Source: Bos javanicus | Taxonomy: Eukaryota > Chordata > Mammalia > Artiodactyla > Bovidae | Assembly: GCF_032452875.1 (NCBI RefSeq) | Contig: NC_083871.1 | Coordinates: forward strand, 9,461,692 to 9,525,691 | Reading direction: 5' to 3' | Length of the DNA: 64,000 nucleotides | In this document: one piece after another, positions 55,010-64,000 of the stretch | Numbering within the stretch: position 1 is the stretch's first letter | How the letters are laid out: every line of letters begins with the position of its first letter | Translations under genes and position numbers: made by a program | The notes under the pieces: generated by a model | Told to the model about the DNA's origin: nothing | Database searches by the model: none | Seen by the model: only the letters and a program-made list of their open reading frames with translations

Positions 55010-55560
55010 TAAAAACTTTTCCACATCAGTCTGCCATGCACCGGAAGTCCCTGCCTGTTTCTCTTCCTTTGTGGCAATGCCCGTTAAGTCTACCTCATCC
55101 TCTCCATCCCCACTGTCATCGCCACCCCTACCCCCCACCCCACCATCACTTGCCTGGGCTCGTGCCATCGCTTCTCAACTAAATCTCTGCTTCCAGTTTT
55201 TCCCCAAACAAACCCACCCCATCACATGCTATTAGAGGTACCTCTTCAAACACATTTTTCATGTATAACATCTCTCTGTGGCCTGATAAGGGCCCGTTTG
55301 TGCACAAACCCCTCTGACTGGTGTCTGAGATCCTTGTCAATGTGACAGTAACCTAACTCTTCAGCATCTTCTCTCATGACCCCCCTGCACTCACAGTTCT
55401 GTTTCTGGGGTACATTCTACACCGTCTACCTGCACATCTTTGTTTCTATTGTCTCCTTGGCTCCATCCCCACCCTGTTCTCTGCCTACTAATCTCTCCTT
55501 CATTCTTCAAGGTCAATCTCAAATGCCATTTTCTGAGAAGCATAATATGAAAATGCATGT
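55010..55560 (+). mobile_element. L2 LINE fragment
   Basis: CTCTCCATCCCCACTGTCAT, CGCCACCCCTACCC, CACTTGCCTGGGCTCGTGCC and TTCAAGGTCAATCTCAAATG follow the sense L2 3' half. Diverged. Confidence 0.5.
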
Positions 55561-55652
55561 TGTGCCCTTTGTAAATTGTTAAACATTGTACAGATACAAG
55601 AAGGCAAAAAGCTATTTATAAATTCTCTAGTATGGAAAGTTGGATTAGTTAA

Positions 55653-55869
55653 CTGTTGTTGTTGTTGTTTAGTGGCTAAGTCATGTCCAACTCTTTGCAA
55701 CTCGATGGACTGTAGCCTGCCAGCCTCCTCTGTCCAAGGGATGTTTCAGACAAGAAAACTGGAGTGGGTTGCCATTTCTTCCTCCAGGAGATCTTCCCAA
55801 CCCAGGGATCAAACCTGCATCTCCTACATTGGCAGGCAGATTCTTTACTACTGAGCCTCTTGGGAAGCC
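55653..55869 (-). mobile_element. Bov-tA SINE with (GTT)n tail
   Basis: Antisense, (GTT)n at the tail, GCTAAGTCATGTCCAACTC to TGAGCCTCTTGGGAAGCCC. Confidence 0.94.
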
Positions 55870-56290
55870 CACTGGGCCTCCTTAACAAAGAACCATAGAC
55901 TGTGTGGCTTAAGTAGCAGATAGTCTTTTAGTTCCGGAGGCTAGAAGTCCTAGATCAAGGTGTCAGGAGAGCCATTCTGCCTCTGAAGGTGTTCGGAAAG
56001 AATTTATTCCAAGCCTTTCTAGCTTTGGTAGAGCCTTGACTTGTAGCTACATAACTCCAATCTCCACACAGTGTCCTGTCTGTGTCCAGTATTTTTTTTC
56101 CTTTTTATAAGGATGCCAATTATATTGAATTAGGGTCCATCCTATGAACCTCATTTTAATTTTATTGCCTCTCTAAAGACTTTGTCTCCAAATAATGTCA
56201 CTTTCTAAGGTACTGGGAGTAGGATTCCAGAATACTTTTTTGCAAGACGTAATTAAATCCATAATAAAAGTTGCTCAATGATACCATTTG
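55870..56290 (-). mobile_element. MLT1-type MaLR LTR
   Basis: Antisense: CTTAACAAAGAACCATAGAC, TGTGTGGCTTAAGTAGCAG, TTCCGGAGGCTAGAAGTCC, TTATAAGGATGCCAATTATA, TTGAATTAGGGTCCATCC. Ancient LTR, non-coding. Confidence 0.75.
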
Positions 56291-56540
56291 ATCGTTACTT
56301 TGACCAAAGGAAAGGCCCTAGAGAGTGAGAGGCCATTGCTTCACCACTAAAACCAGAGCCACAAAATGCAGGCAGAGGGCTCTGCTGACCCAACTAGTCA
56401 CCAGTGCTTGGGAGTCCTGCCTCACAGCACCTGCACGTCAGTTTATCTGCTCACCACATCTCAGGACATGGAGGACTATCCTTCTCAGCCTCCAGATTCA
56501 AGAAGACAACGTCTTCTGAAGAAAGGAACGCTGTTTAAGA
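56291..56540. other. Unassigned intergenic DNA
   Basis: No recognised element. Confidence 0.4.
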
Positions 56541-56737
56541 CAGCAGTCCCCAGTCTTTTTGGCACCAGGGACCAGTTTCGTGGAAGACATTTTTTCCATG
56601 AACCAAGTGTGGGGGAGAAGGTTTCAGGATGATTGAAGCACATTACACTTACTGTGGAGTTTATCTCTATTATTATTACGTCAGCTCCACCTCAGATCAT
56701 CAGGCATTGGATCCCCAGAGGTTGAGGGCCCCTGCTG
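56541..56737 (+). mobile_element. Complete short hAT-like MITE
   Basis: Terminal inverted repeats CAGCAGTCCCCAGTC (start) and GGTTGAGGGCCCCTGCTG (end); internal TTTTTGGCACCAGGGACCAG and TTTCGTGGAAGACATTTTT. 197 bp, no ORF. Flanking octamers GTTTAAGA and TAAGAGAC agree only loosely, so the TSD is uncertain. Confidence 0.75.
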
Positions 56738-56864
56738 TAAGAGACCAGGCCATTGAAAAGCTTTCCTAGAGAAGGCCAAGAAAGTCTACAGCATCACCTT
56801 ACTCTATACTTTGATTATAGTCAATGGGACTCTCAAAACAGTATCGTATTCAGGTGGCCTAAGG

Positions 56865-56995
56865 CTGTGGGTGTCTACCTGGCTGCACATTAGAATCAAT
56901 CATGGTGTCTTGATCCTCTACCTGTTCAGCTACTGATTTAGAAATGTGGCATGTGCCCAGATTTTGGATGAAACCAGAGTTGAGAACCACTGATC
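56865..56995 (+). mobile_element. MER5-like MITE remnant
   Basis: TGGCTGCACATTAGAATCAA, CTACTGATTTAGAAATGTGG and the terminal GAGTTGAGAACCACTG are MER5A-type. Confidence 0.65.
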
Positions 56996-57059
56996 TAGGC
57001 CCTCGTGCTAAGGTAAAATAGTGCTGAGTACTTTAGTATTTACAACAGCGCCCACCTAT

Positions 57060-57338
57060 GCTATGCTATGCTATGCTAAGTCGCTTCAGTCGTGTCTGAC
57101 TCTGTGCGACCCCATAGACGGCAGCCCACCAGGCTCCCCCATCCCTGGGATTCTCCAGGCAAGAACACTGGAGTGGGTTGCCATTTCCTTCTCCAATGCA
57201 GGAAAGTGAAAAGTGAAAGTGAAGTTGCTCAGTCGTGTCCGACTCTTAGCGACCCCATGGACTGCAGCCTACCAGGCTCCTCCGTCCATGGGATTCTCCA
57301 GGCAAGAGTACTGGAGTGGGGTGCCATTGCCTTCTCCG
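57060..57338 (-). mobile_element. Bov-A2 SINE with pentanucleotide tail
   Basis: Antisense dimer whose tail is GCTAT repeats (57060-57077) instead of CTG. TSD GCGCCCACCTAT (57048-57059) and GCGCCCATCTAT (57339-57350), 11 of 12 identical. Confidence 0.96.
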
Positions 57339-57350
57339 GCGCCCATCTAT

Positions 57351-57929
57351 AGCTATGAACAAAAAATGGGATTTGTAGTATTTACAAAATACTCTTTTGC
57401 GGTCTTTAATCAGTCAAGGGGAAGAATGTATAGTAATTTTTCTCAGAGCACATTGCCCAAGCTGTTGAAGTCATGGTATACTTTAGGGTTTTGGAGATAA
57501 TCATGAGGTTGTAAGAATAAACTCCTTACTGATTGAGCTTCTCACTCAACCTAGTACAATATCTCCTTTGTCTCTTAAGAACTAAATGAATGAAACCAAC
57601 AGAAATCAGTGCTCCAAGCATTCTTGTCTTGGTAAAAATCCTAAAACTGTTCACTATGTACACTAAGGAATTAGAAATGTATAAGACAAACAGATAATAT
57701 CACACTATTTTAAAGCTGAAAGTGTTTCTTTTGCTCTATGGGAAGGGAATGAAGGGACTCTTGATCATCTAACCAAATAAATTATCTCAAAACCAGTGGC
57801 CCACACCAGAGATTACTGGTAAGGTGAAAGCTTGTGAGGCTTATAAACTCATCCTGAAGTCATGATTATTGTTCTGGCATGAACCACATTCAACTCTGGA
57901 ATTTATAAAAAAAATACAGATGACCAGGC
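57351..57929. other. Unassigned intergenic DNA
   Basis: No recognised element. Confidence 0.4.
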
Positions 57930-58065
57930 TCTCTCTTTCTAGTCCCCTTCACTAGGCTGCCAGTCCCTTGAGAATATGGACCATGCTTTATTCTTCTCTC
58001 ATCCAAAGGGGTAACAACTATGGAGTGAAGCATACAAAAGGTGCTCAGAGAGCACTTGATATAAA
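57930..58065 (+). mobile_element. L2 3' end
   Basis: TAGGCTGCCAGTCCCTTGAG, AATATGGACCATGCTTTATT and AAAAGGTGCTCAGAGAGCAC match the L2 3' terminal order. Confidence 0.6.
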
Positions 58066-58804
58066 AGCAGTCTCTCTATTCTTCTCTGTTCTTGCTGAAA
58101 CCAGGAAGAGGGAAGAGATGAGAGTCAACCTACCAAACAAGCATTGAGCACACTTGGCCTGTGTCCTAAAAACTAAGCATGCACACAGAGAATGAGGAGT
58201 GGTACTGACAGGTCCATCAGCTAATCAATCAATCACAGATGACGGGAGAGTGAAAAAACACAGAAACACCTCCTCTAGTGAGACCTAGCAAAGTATCACT
58301 ACCTTAGTTATGTACATAGGTCTTGGTATTTTATTATTATAAACTGCGTTTTTATTATAATATGAGGAAACATATGATGATACAATTTCTTTCTAGACAT
58401 TTTTACTTCATCTACATATGTTAGCAAATGGATTAGCAAACTATCTAGATGGAATTGTGTTGGTGCTTTTATTATGGATTTCTCATGACTGACAAGAGGC
58501 ACGAAGTAAAGAAATGGGTACTTTTTTCTGGCCGTAGCCCCTGGTGATCTAAACTCTGTCCCCATAAATCTCTCACAGTGAAATACTGCAAAAGGATGAC
58601 CCTCACATAGTCCAATGTTAGTTTAATTAAAGGTGTAGTCAGCCGAGCAAATTTTCAGATGTCTGGAGAACTGTGCTTGGTCCCATTATTTTGGGTTCTT
58701 TCTGGTTCCTTTAGAGAGCTTCTGCAGTGATTATAAGATGGAATTAGGTTTTGCAACAATTAAAGACTGTCTTGTTGACAACAGCAACAATCTACCAGTT
58801 TTTA
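58066..58804. other. Unassigned intergenic DNA
   Basis: No recognised repeat or coding signature. Confidence 0.4.
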
Positions 58805-58808
58805 TATG

Positions 58809-58852
58809 CAGTATATATATATACTGTATATACTTATATATACAGTATATAA
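58809..58852. repeat. AT-rich inverted repeat
   Basis: ATATACTGTATAT and ATATACAGTATAT are mutually inverted around a short TATA-rich spacer. It could extrude as a cruciform. Immediately left of, and overlapping, the first copy of the 27-bp repeat. Confidence 0.7.
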
Positions 58853-58870
58853 AGATCTGTCATTCTGCTT
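58844..58870 (+). repeat. 27-bp direct repeat, copy 1
   Basis: Identical over 27 bases to 59373-59399. Core AAAGATCTGTCATTCTGCTT. Not part of a recognised family. Confidence 0.9.
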
Positions 58871-58991
58871 AAATGTGTTTATAAGTTGAATTTATGAACT
58901 AAGATTTTTATAGAATGTTATACTGTTGTCAGTAAAACTTAGGATTTAAATCTATTAATTCTTTAGAAATAGATTCTACTGTTTACAAATT

Positions 58992-59111
58992 GTTGTTGTT
59001 TCGTTGCTAAGTCATGTCTGACTCTTTGTGACCCCATAGACTGTAGCCCTCCAGGCTTCCCTGTCCTTCACTATCTACCAGAGTTTGCTCAAACTCATGC
59101 TCAAACTTAAT
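58992..59111 (-). mobile_element. Short BovB 3' insertion
   Basis: Tail of GTT units (GTTGTTGTTTCGTTGCTAAG), then the BovB 3' region to CAAACTCATGCTC. Perfect 10-bp TSD TTTACAAATT at 58982-58991 and 59112-59121. Confidence 0.9.
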
Positions 59112-59372
59112 TTTACAAATTAAAATTAATTTTAAAAATTAAAAAAAAATTTTTTTAAAACAAGATACAGGGCTCCACTCAACGGTTTCTACCTAGAAGT
59201 TATTTTTAAGAAGCCAAGATGCTGTACTTTAAAGTTATTTGAAAATAATTTAAAGATCAAATTATTTATTAAATCCAATTGCTTATTCCCTTTCCCTACA
59301 CCCTCCTGTACTCATCTAAATTTACAAATTTCTGCTATAATTTAGTTTTCCACTATAACTTTTGAAGTTGTT

Positions 59373-59399
59373 AGTATATAAAGATCTGTCATTCTGCTT
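59373..59399 (+). repeat. 27-bp direct repeat, copy 2
   Basis: Exact copy of 58844-58870; centre-to-centre distance 529 bp. Confidence 0.9.
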
Positions 59400-60645
59400 G
59401 CATACAGCATAAACTAAATCTCATTGAGAAATTCTCCAGTTTCAAGCTACTCAACATGTTTTTAAACTGAAAAATATTTTATTGATATCTGAGTTCAAAG
59501 ACAGTTCACTCATTTTAGGGCTTTAAGAGCAGTTCAACAAACTCTAATACTGTGAGTATAAAAGCTTCAACTTGATTATTCAATCATGGCTAAAGTAACA
59601 CTTAAGTTTCCTGTATTTCAGCAGCAACCTGCTAAATTATCTTTTTATAATTAATAATATGCTAAAGGACAAAAATATCTGCATAAAAATTTCAGAACAA
59701 GAGAGTACCAAAACACAGATACTGTTCCATGATAAAATTTTTAAAATGTGATCTTGCTCTGGTGGTCATAATTTTTTGCTCTGGCAGTGTCAGTTTTTTG
59801 GTCACCACAAACACAACCATCACAGAAATTACATTTTGCACTCTCGTTATTTCCTGCAACACATAGGGATTATTTAGGGATTGATGGAAGCCTGTACCCA
59901 ACTTCATTCCTTCATCCTTCTCTTGAGGGAAAAAGGCTGCTGTAGTCCACAGGAAAGAGAGCCTTGGGCTTGTGAATCTTGGTGGAGAGAATTTTCACCT
60001 GCAGGTAGAATGTATAACTGAAGATAATCACTCTCCTGCTTACCACAAAGTAATGGATTCTGGAAAAGCTTGACTCAGAAACACATCTGGACCCCAGAAG
60101 GGAGATCAAGTGTGGTCTCCTGTAAGTGTGGGGTTCTTCCTCTCTCTAAAAGCCCAAGGGGAGCTGAACAGATAGACTGTGTCTTTCCTGAGCTTGACCT
60201 GGGGGTGCATGGAGTCCAGGGGGCCACGAGGCTTCCTCCAGGTGCCTCTCTAGGGGGCTTGCAGCCTGCTTGCTTCTGCACCACTGACCTAGCAGGTGGA
60301 AACTGTGTCACCTTTCCCTGCTTAGGGAACCGCTGAACTTAGGGTACTGGATCCAAGTCCAAAGTAACCAACAAATAAAAAAGAGGAACTTCCTTAAGAG
60401 GAAGATCAATCAGAACAAAAAGAACTTGCATGCACGAAGATAGAACTACTGGATGATAGACAACAACTGATTGAAGGAGGATGAGAAGGAAGTGGGGGAG
60501 GACAAAGATGAGGAAGTGAAAGGAGAAGGTGAGCAAGCTGCTAGAGATCAAGGAAAGCACAGTCTCTGATGCTCACTTCAGATGTCACATAGGAGATAAA
60601 GGGGAAGAGAGAGCATCTTAAAGGGAGGAACAAAATCAGGTCAAC
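59400..60645. other. Long unassigned stretch
   Basis: No repeat family recognised. 59690-60340 is moderately complex, with minus frames 59907-59692 and 60109-59912 and opposing frames at 60070-60336; none has a known domain. Could hold a decayed gene or old LTR, not resolved. Confidence 0.35.
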
Positions 60646-60656
60646 AAAGGAACATC

Positions 60657-60866
60657 GGTCTTCCCAGTTGGCTCAGTGGTAAAAAAAAATCCGCCTGCCA
60701 ATGCAGGAGATGTGGGTTCGATCCCTGGCTTAGGAAGATCCCCTGGAGGAAGAAATGGCAACTCACTCCAGTATTTTTGCCTGGGAAATTCCGTGGACTA
60801 GAGGAGCCTAGCAGGCTACAATGTATGGGGTCACAAAGAGTTGGGCATGACTGAGCACACATTTAT
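60657..60866 (+). mobile_element. Bov-tA SINE
   Basis: GGTCTTCCCAGTTGGCTCAG to GACTGAGCACAC. Flanks AAAGGAACATC (60646-60656) and GAAGAAACATC (60867-60877) match 9 of 11. Confidence 0.94.
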
Positions 60867-60877
60867 GAAGAAACATC

Positions 60878-61279
60878 CCACACTCCTTGGAAAGGAAACT
60901 CCTGCCACTTTTGCCCAGAGAAACTTCAGAATTCCTAAGTGTATGTCCTCCTTCCCTTACTAAATGCTAATATTTATTGAGGTTTTTCCTATCCCTGGAT
61001 CCCTGGAGGAAATATAACCCAGATGCCCTGGCTTAAGAAGAGCTACATCCAGACCTCGTACAGATACTACTCAGAATATCAGAGTATCTTTGAATATCGC
61101 TCAGGGATCCTGAGCTCTGAACCTGATGTTCTCAATGAATGGGACTTTTGCATTGTCTGCCTTAGGCACAGGGAGTGAGCAAAATATATGGTGACCAAAA
61201 GGTGGACTGTGGTCATCATAAGGACTTTCACAGATATTTCTAGCTCTCCTCCTGCCAGACACACAGTAAACCTGCTCTT
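60878..61279. other. Unassigned intergenic DNA
   Basis: No recognised element. Confidence 0.4.
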
Positions 61280-61590
61280 GCTTTATCCTTTGAAGTCTGG
61301 TGTGGCCATGCGTTAGAGAATAAAATATGAAAAGAGGAGATGCATGGTGCTGTGAGCGAGGGAGCAATTTTGGTGTTCCCTTCCCCCCTCCCCCCAGAAC
61401 AGCAATCATGGAAGCATCTGTCAAGACAGAGCCTCTCTCAGCTTTGGTCCCAAATGACTACTATGAGCAGAAGCATCTATTTTGGATCACAAGAAAAAGG
61501 TATGAAATAAACACTTCTTGGGTTAAGCTACAGAGATGTGAGCGTTGTCACTGTGACAAAATCTAATAGATACTGACTGATTCTCATGTT
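61280..61590 (+). mobile_element. Old LTR-like repeat
   Basis: AAGTCTGGTGTGGCCATGCG, AAACACTTCTTGGGTTAAGC, ACAGAGATGTGAGCGTTGTC and ATACTGACTGATTC fit the LTR-like repeat also seen at 37290-37760. The frame 61327-61566 lies wholly inside and is not a gene. Confidence 0.5.
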
Positions 61591-61950
61591 ACACTGAATT
61601 AGAAAATCCTGCTCTTGCTGGAATAGGTATTGTTGAAAATACCTGAAAATGATACCCTCAAATTGAAAATGACTTCTCCATATTGGAAATTTTTAAAATC
61701 ATAACTATGTTGCTAAATTCTTAATGAAACCTTAAACAAATCAAGAAAAACTTTGTGTGAGGATCACAGTTTGTTCTCAGGTCAGAATGGAAAGAAAATT
61801 CTTAAATATCACTTTGAGACCCTTATTGAAATGAATGTATACTCACACACCCTAGTTTGAGGAGCACCGCAGATAGTTTTGTGTGTATATATATAAACTA
61901 TATATTATACTATGCTATACTATAGTAACTTATACTATATAATAGTTTTG
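61591..61950. other. Unassigned DNA, AT-rich end
   Basis: 61885-61957 consists of TATACTATA-type repeats. Otherwise nothing recognised. Confidence 0.5.
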
Positions 61951-61958
61951 TACTATAT

Positions 61959-62086
61959 CCTCCAGGCAAGAATACTGGAGTGGGTAGCCATTCCCTTCTC
62001 CAGGGGATCTTCCCAACTTAGGGATTGAATCCGGGTCTCCTGCATTGCAGGCAGATTTTTACAGCCTGAGCCACCAGGAAAACCCC
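61959..62086 (-). mobile_element. Bov-tA SINE, partial
   Basis: CCTCCAGGCAAGAATACTGG to GAGCCACCAGGAAAACC: the 3' half (low-coordinate side) is missing. Both sides carry TACTATAT (61951-61958 and 62093-62100), but the flanks are low complexity, so the TSD is not reliable. Confidence 0.88.
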
Positions 62087-62100
62087 TTTATATACTATAT

Positions 62101-62639
62101 GTACTATTATATAAAAAGTACTATATTGCTTACTGGAAAGGCAAAAGTTCATGATAAACAGATTCCCCTGCAGAAGGAAGATACGATGTATGAGCATTTT
62201 ATAGAACTGTCTGATGTCCTAAATTCTTCCCTGCATTTATTAAGGGTCTTGACCCACCTGAGCTAAACAGTTTATCTCTGAAGGAGCTTCTGTTCTATAA
62301 ATTTTGTTCTCTCACTCCTCCAATCATAGAACCAGAATAGCAACAATGGTCACCTGGTCACTTATTTTCCCTTAGCAGTTCTTAAGGAGTCCTTGAACTT
62401 GATACTCTATGAGGGCAAGAAAACTTTATTTAAATAAGGACTTTAACCACCATTGATGAACTATGCATAGTTTTCTAATAGCATATACATACATATATAA
62501 ATATATATATACAGAAAATACTCTCACAACTAGGCAATTTAAGGTAAGATTTAGGCATAGCTGTTGATGAATATTCATTCTCAATCTCAATCTCACTCCA
62601 TTTATGGAGTACTGAAATTCTTAGCCTAGTGGTTCTTTT
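62101..62639. other. Unassigned DNA with (TA)n patch
   Basis: 62483-62513 is TATA-rich. No gene or family recognised. Confidence 0.4.
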
Positions 62640-62965
62640 TTTAAGCTGAGATATAATTGACATATAACGATAGTAATATATAAAATACAAGTATCATAAT
62701 ATATCATATATAACATTATATTAGATTCAGATGTACAACATGATAGGATATTTGTATATATCATGAAATGACCACCATAATAAGTTGTTACTGTCCATCA
62801 CCACACATATTTATATCTTTTTCTTTTGATATGGACTTTCCAGATCTACTTTCTTAGAAATTTTGAAACATTCAATATAATAATATTAATTAGAATCATA
62901 CATCTTCATGACTTACTTATTTTATAACTGGAAGTTTGTACCTTTTTGTTTATAGTCTTCCTAAG
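62640..62965 (-). mobile_element. L1M 3' UTR fragment
   Basis: Antisense: GAGATATAATTGACATATAA, AGATGTACAACATGATAGGA, CATCACCACACATATTTATA, ATAACTGGAAGTTTGTACCT. Confidence 0.75.
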
Positions 62966-63270
62966 AAGTCTGTAGATAGAATTCAGTGTTCAGATTCCAT
63001 ACATTTTGATGGTAAAAAACTACATCTTCATTTTCATTAATCGCCAATGAATTTTAGCATTTCCTTCAACTATGTTAGTAGGCAACAAGCTACCATAGTA
63101 TCAGCATACCTGCGCCTTTTTACCAACATGTTAAAAATAATGCATATTTTCATATCACATTATAGGGGTTGCAAATATCTGGAAATGTTGTTTACACTCC
63201 TCACTACTGTAAAATCATGTTAGTTATTAGATCCATCATTAAATCTTGTTACTTGCTACATTAATAAAGA
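62966..63270. other. Unassigned intergenic DNA
   Basis: No recognised element. Confidence 0.4.
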
Positions 63271-64000
63271 AGCACAAGACACAAGATAGTGGAGGAGTAG
63301 GTGGACATGGAGTCCATCTCTCTCCACGGATACATCAGGAATACACCTTCAGACACAGAAGTACGTGCAGAACACCAGCTGAGCACAGACAGGAGGACCT
63401 GACCAGTGGAAAAGAATATATAGAACCACACAAAACTTGGTAGGTGAAGGATCTAGGGGGAAAAATAGGAGTGTTAGTAGGACCGGACCTGCCCTTGGCC
63501 AGTGGGGAACTGAAGCAGGGGTCTGACCCCATATTGGGGCAATTGTCAGAGTCAGAGGAGAAACATTTAAGGCTGAGAGTTAAAAGCTGATCTGTGGCAG
63601 CCCAAGTGGAATGAGAATCAGACAGGCCTTGCCACAGACATACAAACCCCAGACAGGGACACGGGTCCCAGCACAGCAGCTGGGAGCTGGAGTTTAGGGA
63701 TTGCAGAACAATCCCAGGGCTAGGGCTGCTGTTGAATGAGGAGAGATGGATCAAGGGGATGTGAGAAAGGAGATTGTGGTTAGAAATGCCTGTTGAGGAA
63801 AGCTGGACAGCCAAGGAATCAAGGCGATCCTGCTGAGTCATGTGTAGGGGGTGGAGCCATCACCATAGCCTGTCTCTCCCCACACGCCAGCATCCGCAGT
63901 GGAATAGAGAGGCTGGCCTATCAAATGCCTGATGTGTGGAACTACAGAGTAGGACCCCACCCAGGGTGCTCCTTTAAGTGACTGATGTGCCCCTGAACTA
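63271..64000 (+). mobile_element. L1 5' UTR, cut by window edge
   Basis: Begins near ACACAAGATAGTGGAGGAGT, which corresponds to the 'AAGATGGCGGAGGAGTAGG' start of mammalian L1 5' UTRs, followed by GACATGGAGTCCATCTCTC, ACATCAGGAATACACCTTC and AACACCAGCTGAGCACAGAC. The element continues beyond 64000. The 168-codon antisense frame (63841-63335) lies inside this UTR and is not treated as a gene. Confidence 0.65.

Noticed and set aside
6851..60866. SINE tRNA-like heads as possible tRNA genes
   Set aside because: Bov-tA and CHR heads have B-box-like sequence but no complete cloverleaf or anticodon arm fit; they are SINE promoters, not tRNA genes.
61327..61566. 79-codon ORF resembling a small gene
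   Set aside because: Fully contained in the LTR-like repeat at 61280-61590, with a polypyrimidine tract but no supporting exon structure.
63335..63841. 168-codon minus-strand ORF
   Set aside because: It lies entirely inside sequence that matches a sense-strand L1 5' UTR and shows no known domain.
1..64000. CRISPR arrays, bacterial operons, phage or plasmid features
   Set aside because: The repeat content is plainly mammalian, and no regularly spaced direct repeats with unique spacers were seen.

Overview
The window looks like ruminant (bovid, most likely cattle or a close relative) nuclear DNA from a gene-poor region. The diagnostic signal is the repeat content: tRNA-derived Bov-tA SINEs, dimeric Bov-A2 SINEs ending in AGC-type tails, RTE-type BovB LINE fragments, an L1 of the bovine L1-BT type, and older mammalian repeats (MIR, L2, L1M, MER5-like and other hAT elements, Tigger, MLT1/MaLR-type LTRs). 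Family names come from remembered consensus features, not from a search. I found no intact protein-coding gene, no tRNA or rRNA gene and no CRISPR. Every long coding-like frame with a recognisable protein signature is a broken retrotransposon ORF, apart from one unidentified gene-like remnant near 16.0-16.7 kb.

Layout. 1-9 kb: a BovB edge, a small hAT element, MIR, a long L2 fragment, old L1 pieces, an MLT1 LTR, MER5-like DNA and a Bov-tA. 9-17 kb: several young SINEs with clear target-site duplications (TSDs) and three BovB fragments, one carrying most of a reverse transcriptase on the minus strand. 17-21 kb: old L1 pieces and unassigned AT-rich DNA. 21.0-28.9 kb: a nearly full-length L1 on the minus strand, interrupted by a BovB fragment, a CHR-like SINE fragment and two Bov-A2 SINEs; its 5' UTR has a three-unit tandem repeat and a CpG-richer start. 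29-37 kb: three BovB copies, and an old minus-strand L1M broken up by a 1.9 kb BovB, a Bov-tA and a Tigger transposon. 37-64 kb: dispersed SINEs, MIR/L2, LTR-like repeats, a GC-rich non-repeat segment near 52.3 kb with a GC box, a complete short hAT element at 56.5 kb, and the 5' UTR of another L1 running off the right edge.

How the parts relate. Bov-tA and Bov-A2 share sequence with BovB and are regarded as mobilised by LINE machinery of that type. The nesting gives a relative age order: L2, MIR, L1M and MLT1 first, then Tigger and hAT elements, then L1-BT and CHR SINEs, then BovB, Bov-tA and Bov-A2. The most unusual items are a Bov-tA with an inverted 5' foldback inside its TSD, the tandem monomers in the L1 5' UTR, tails of different repeat units on BovB and Bov-A2, a 37-bp BovB insertion that is almost only tail, and the GC-box segment at 52.2-52.5 kb. 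Nothing here convincingly amounts to a new biological system.
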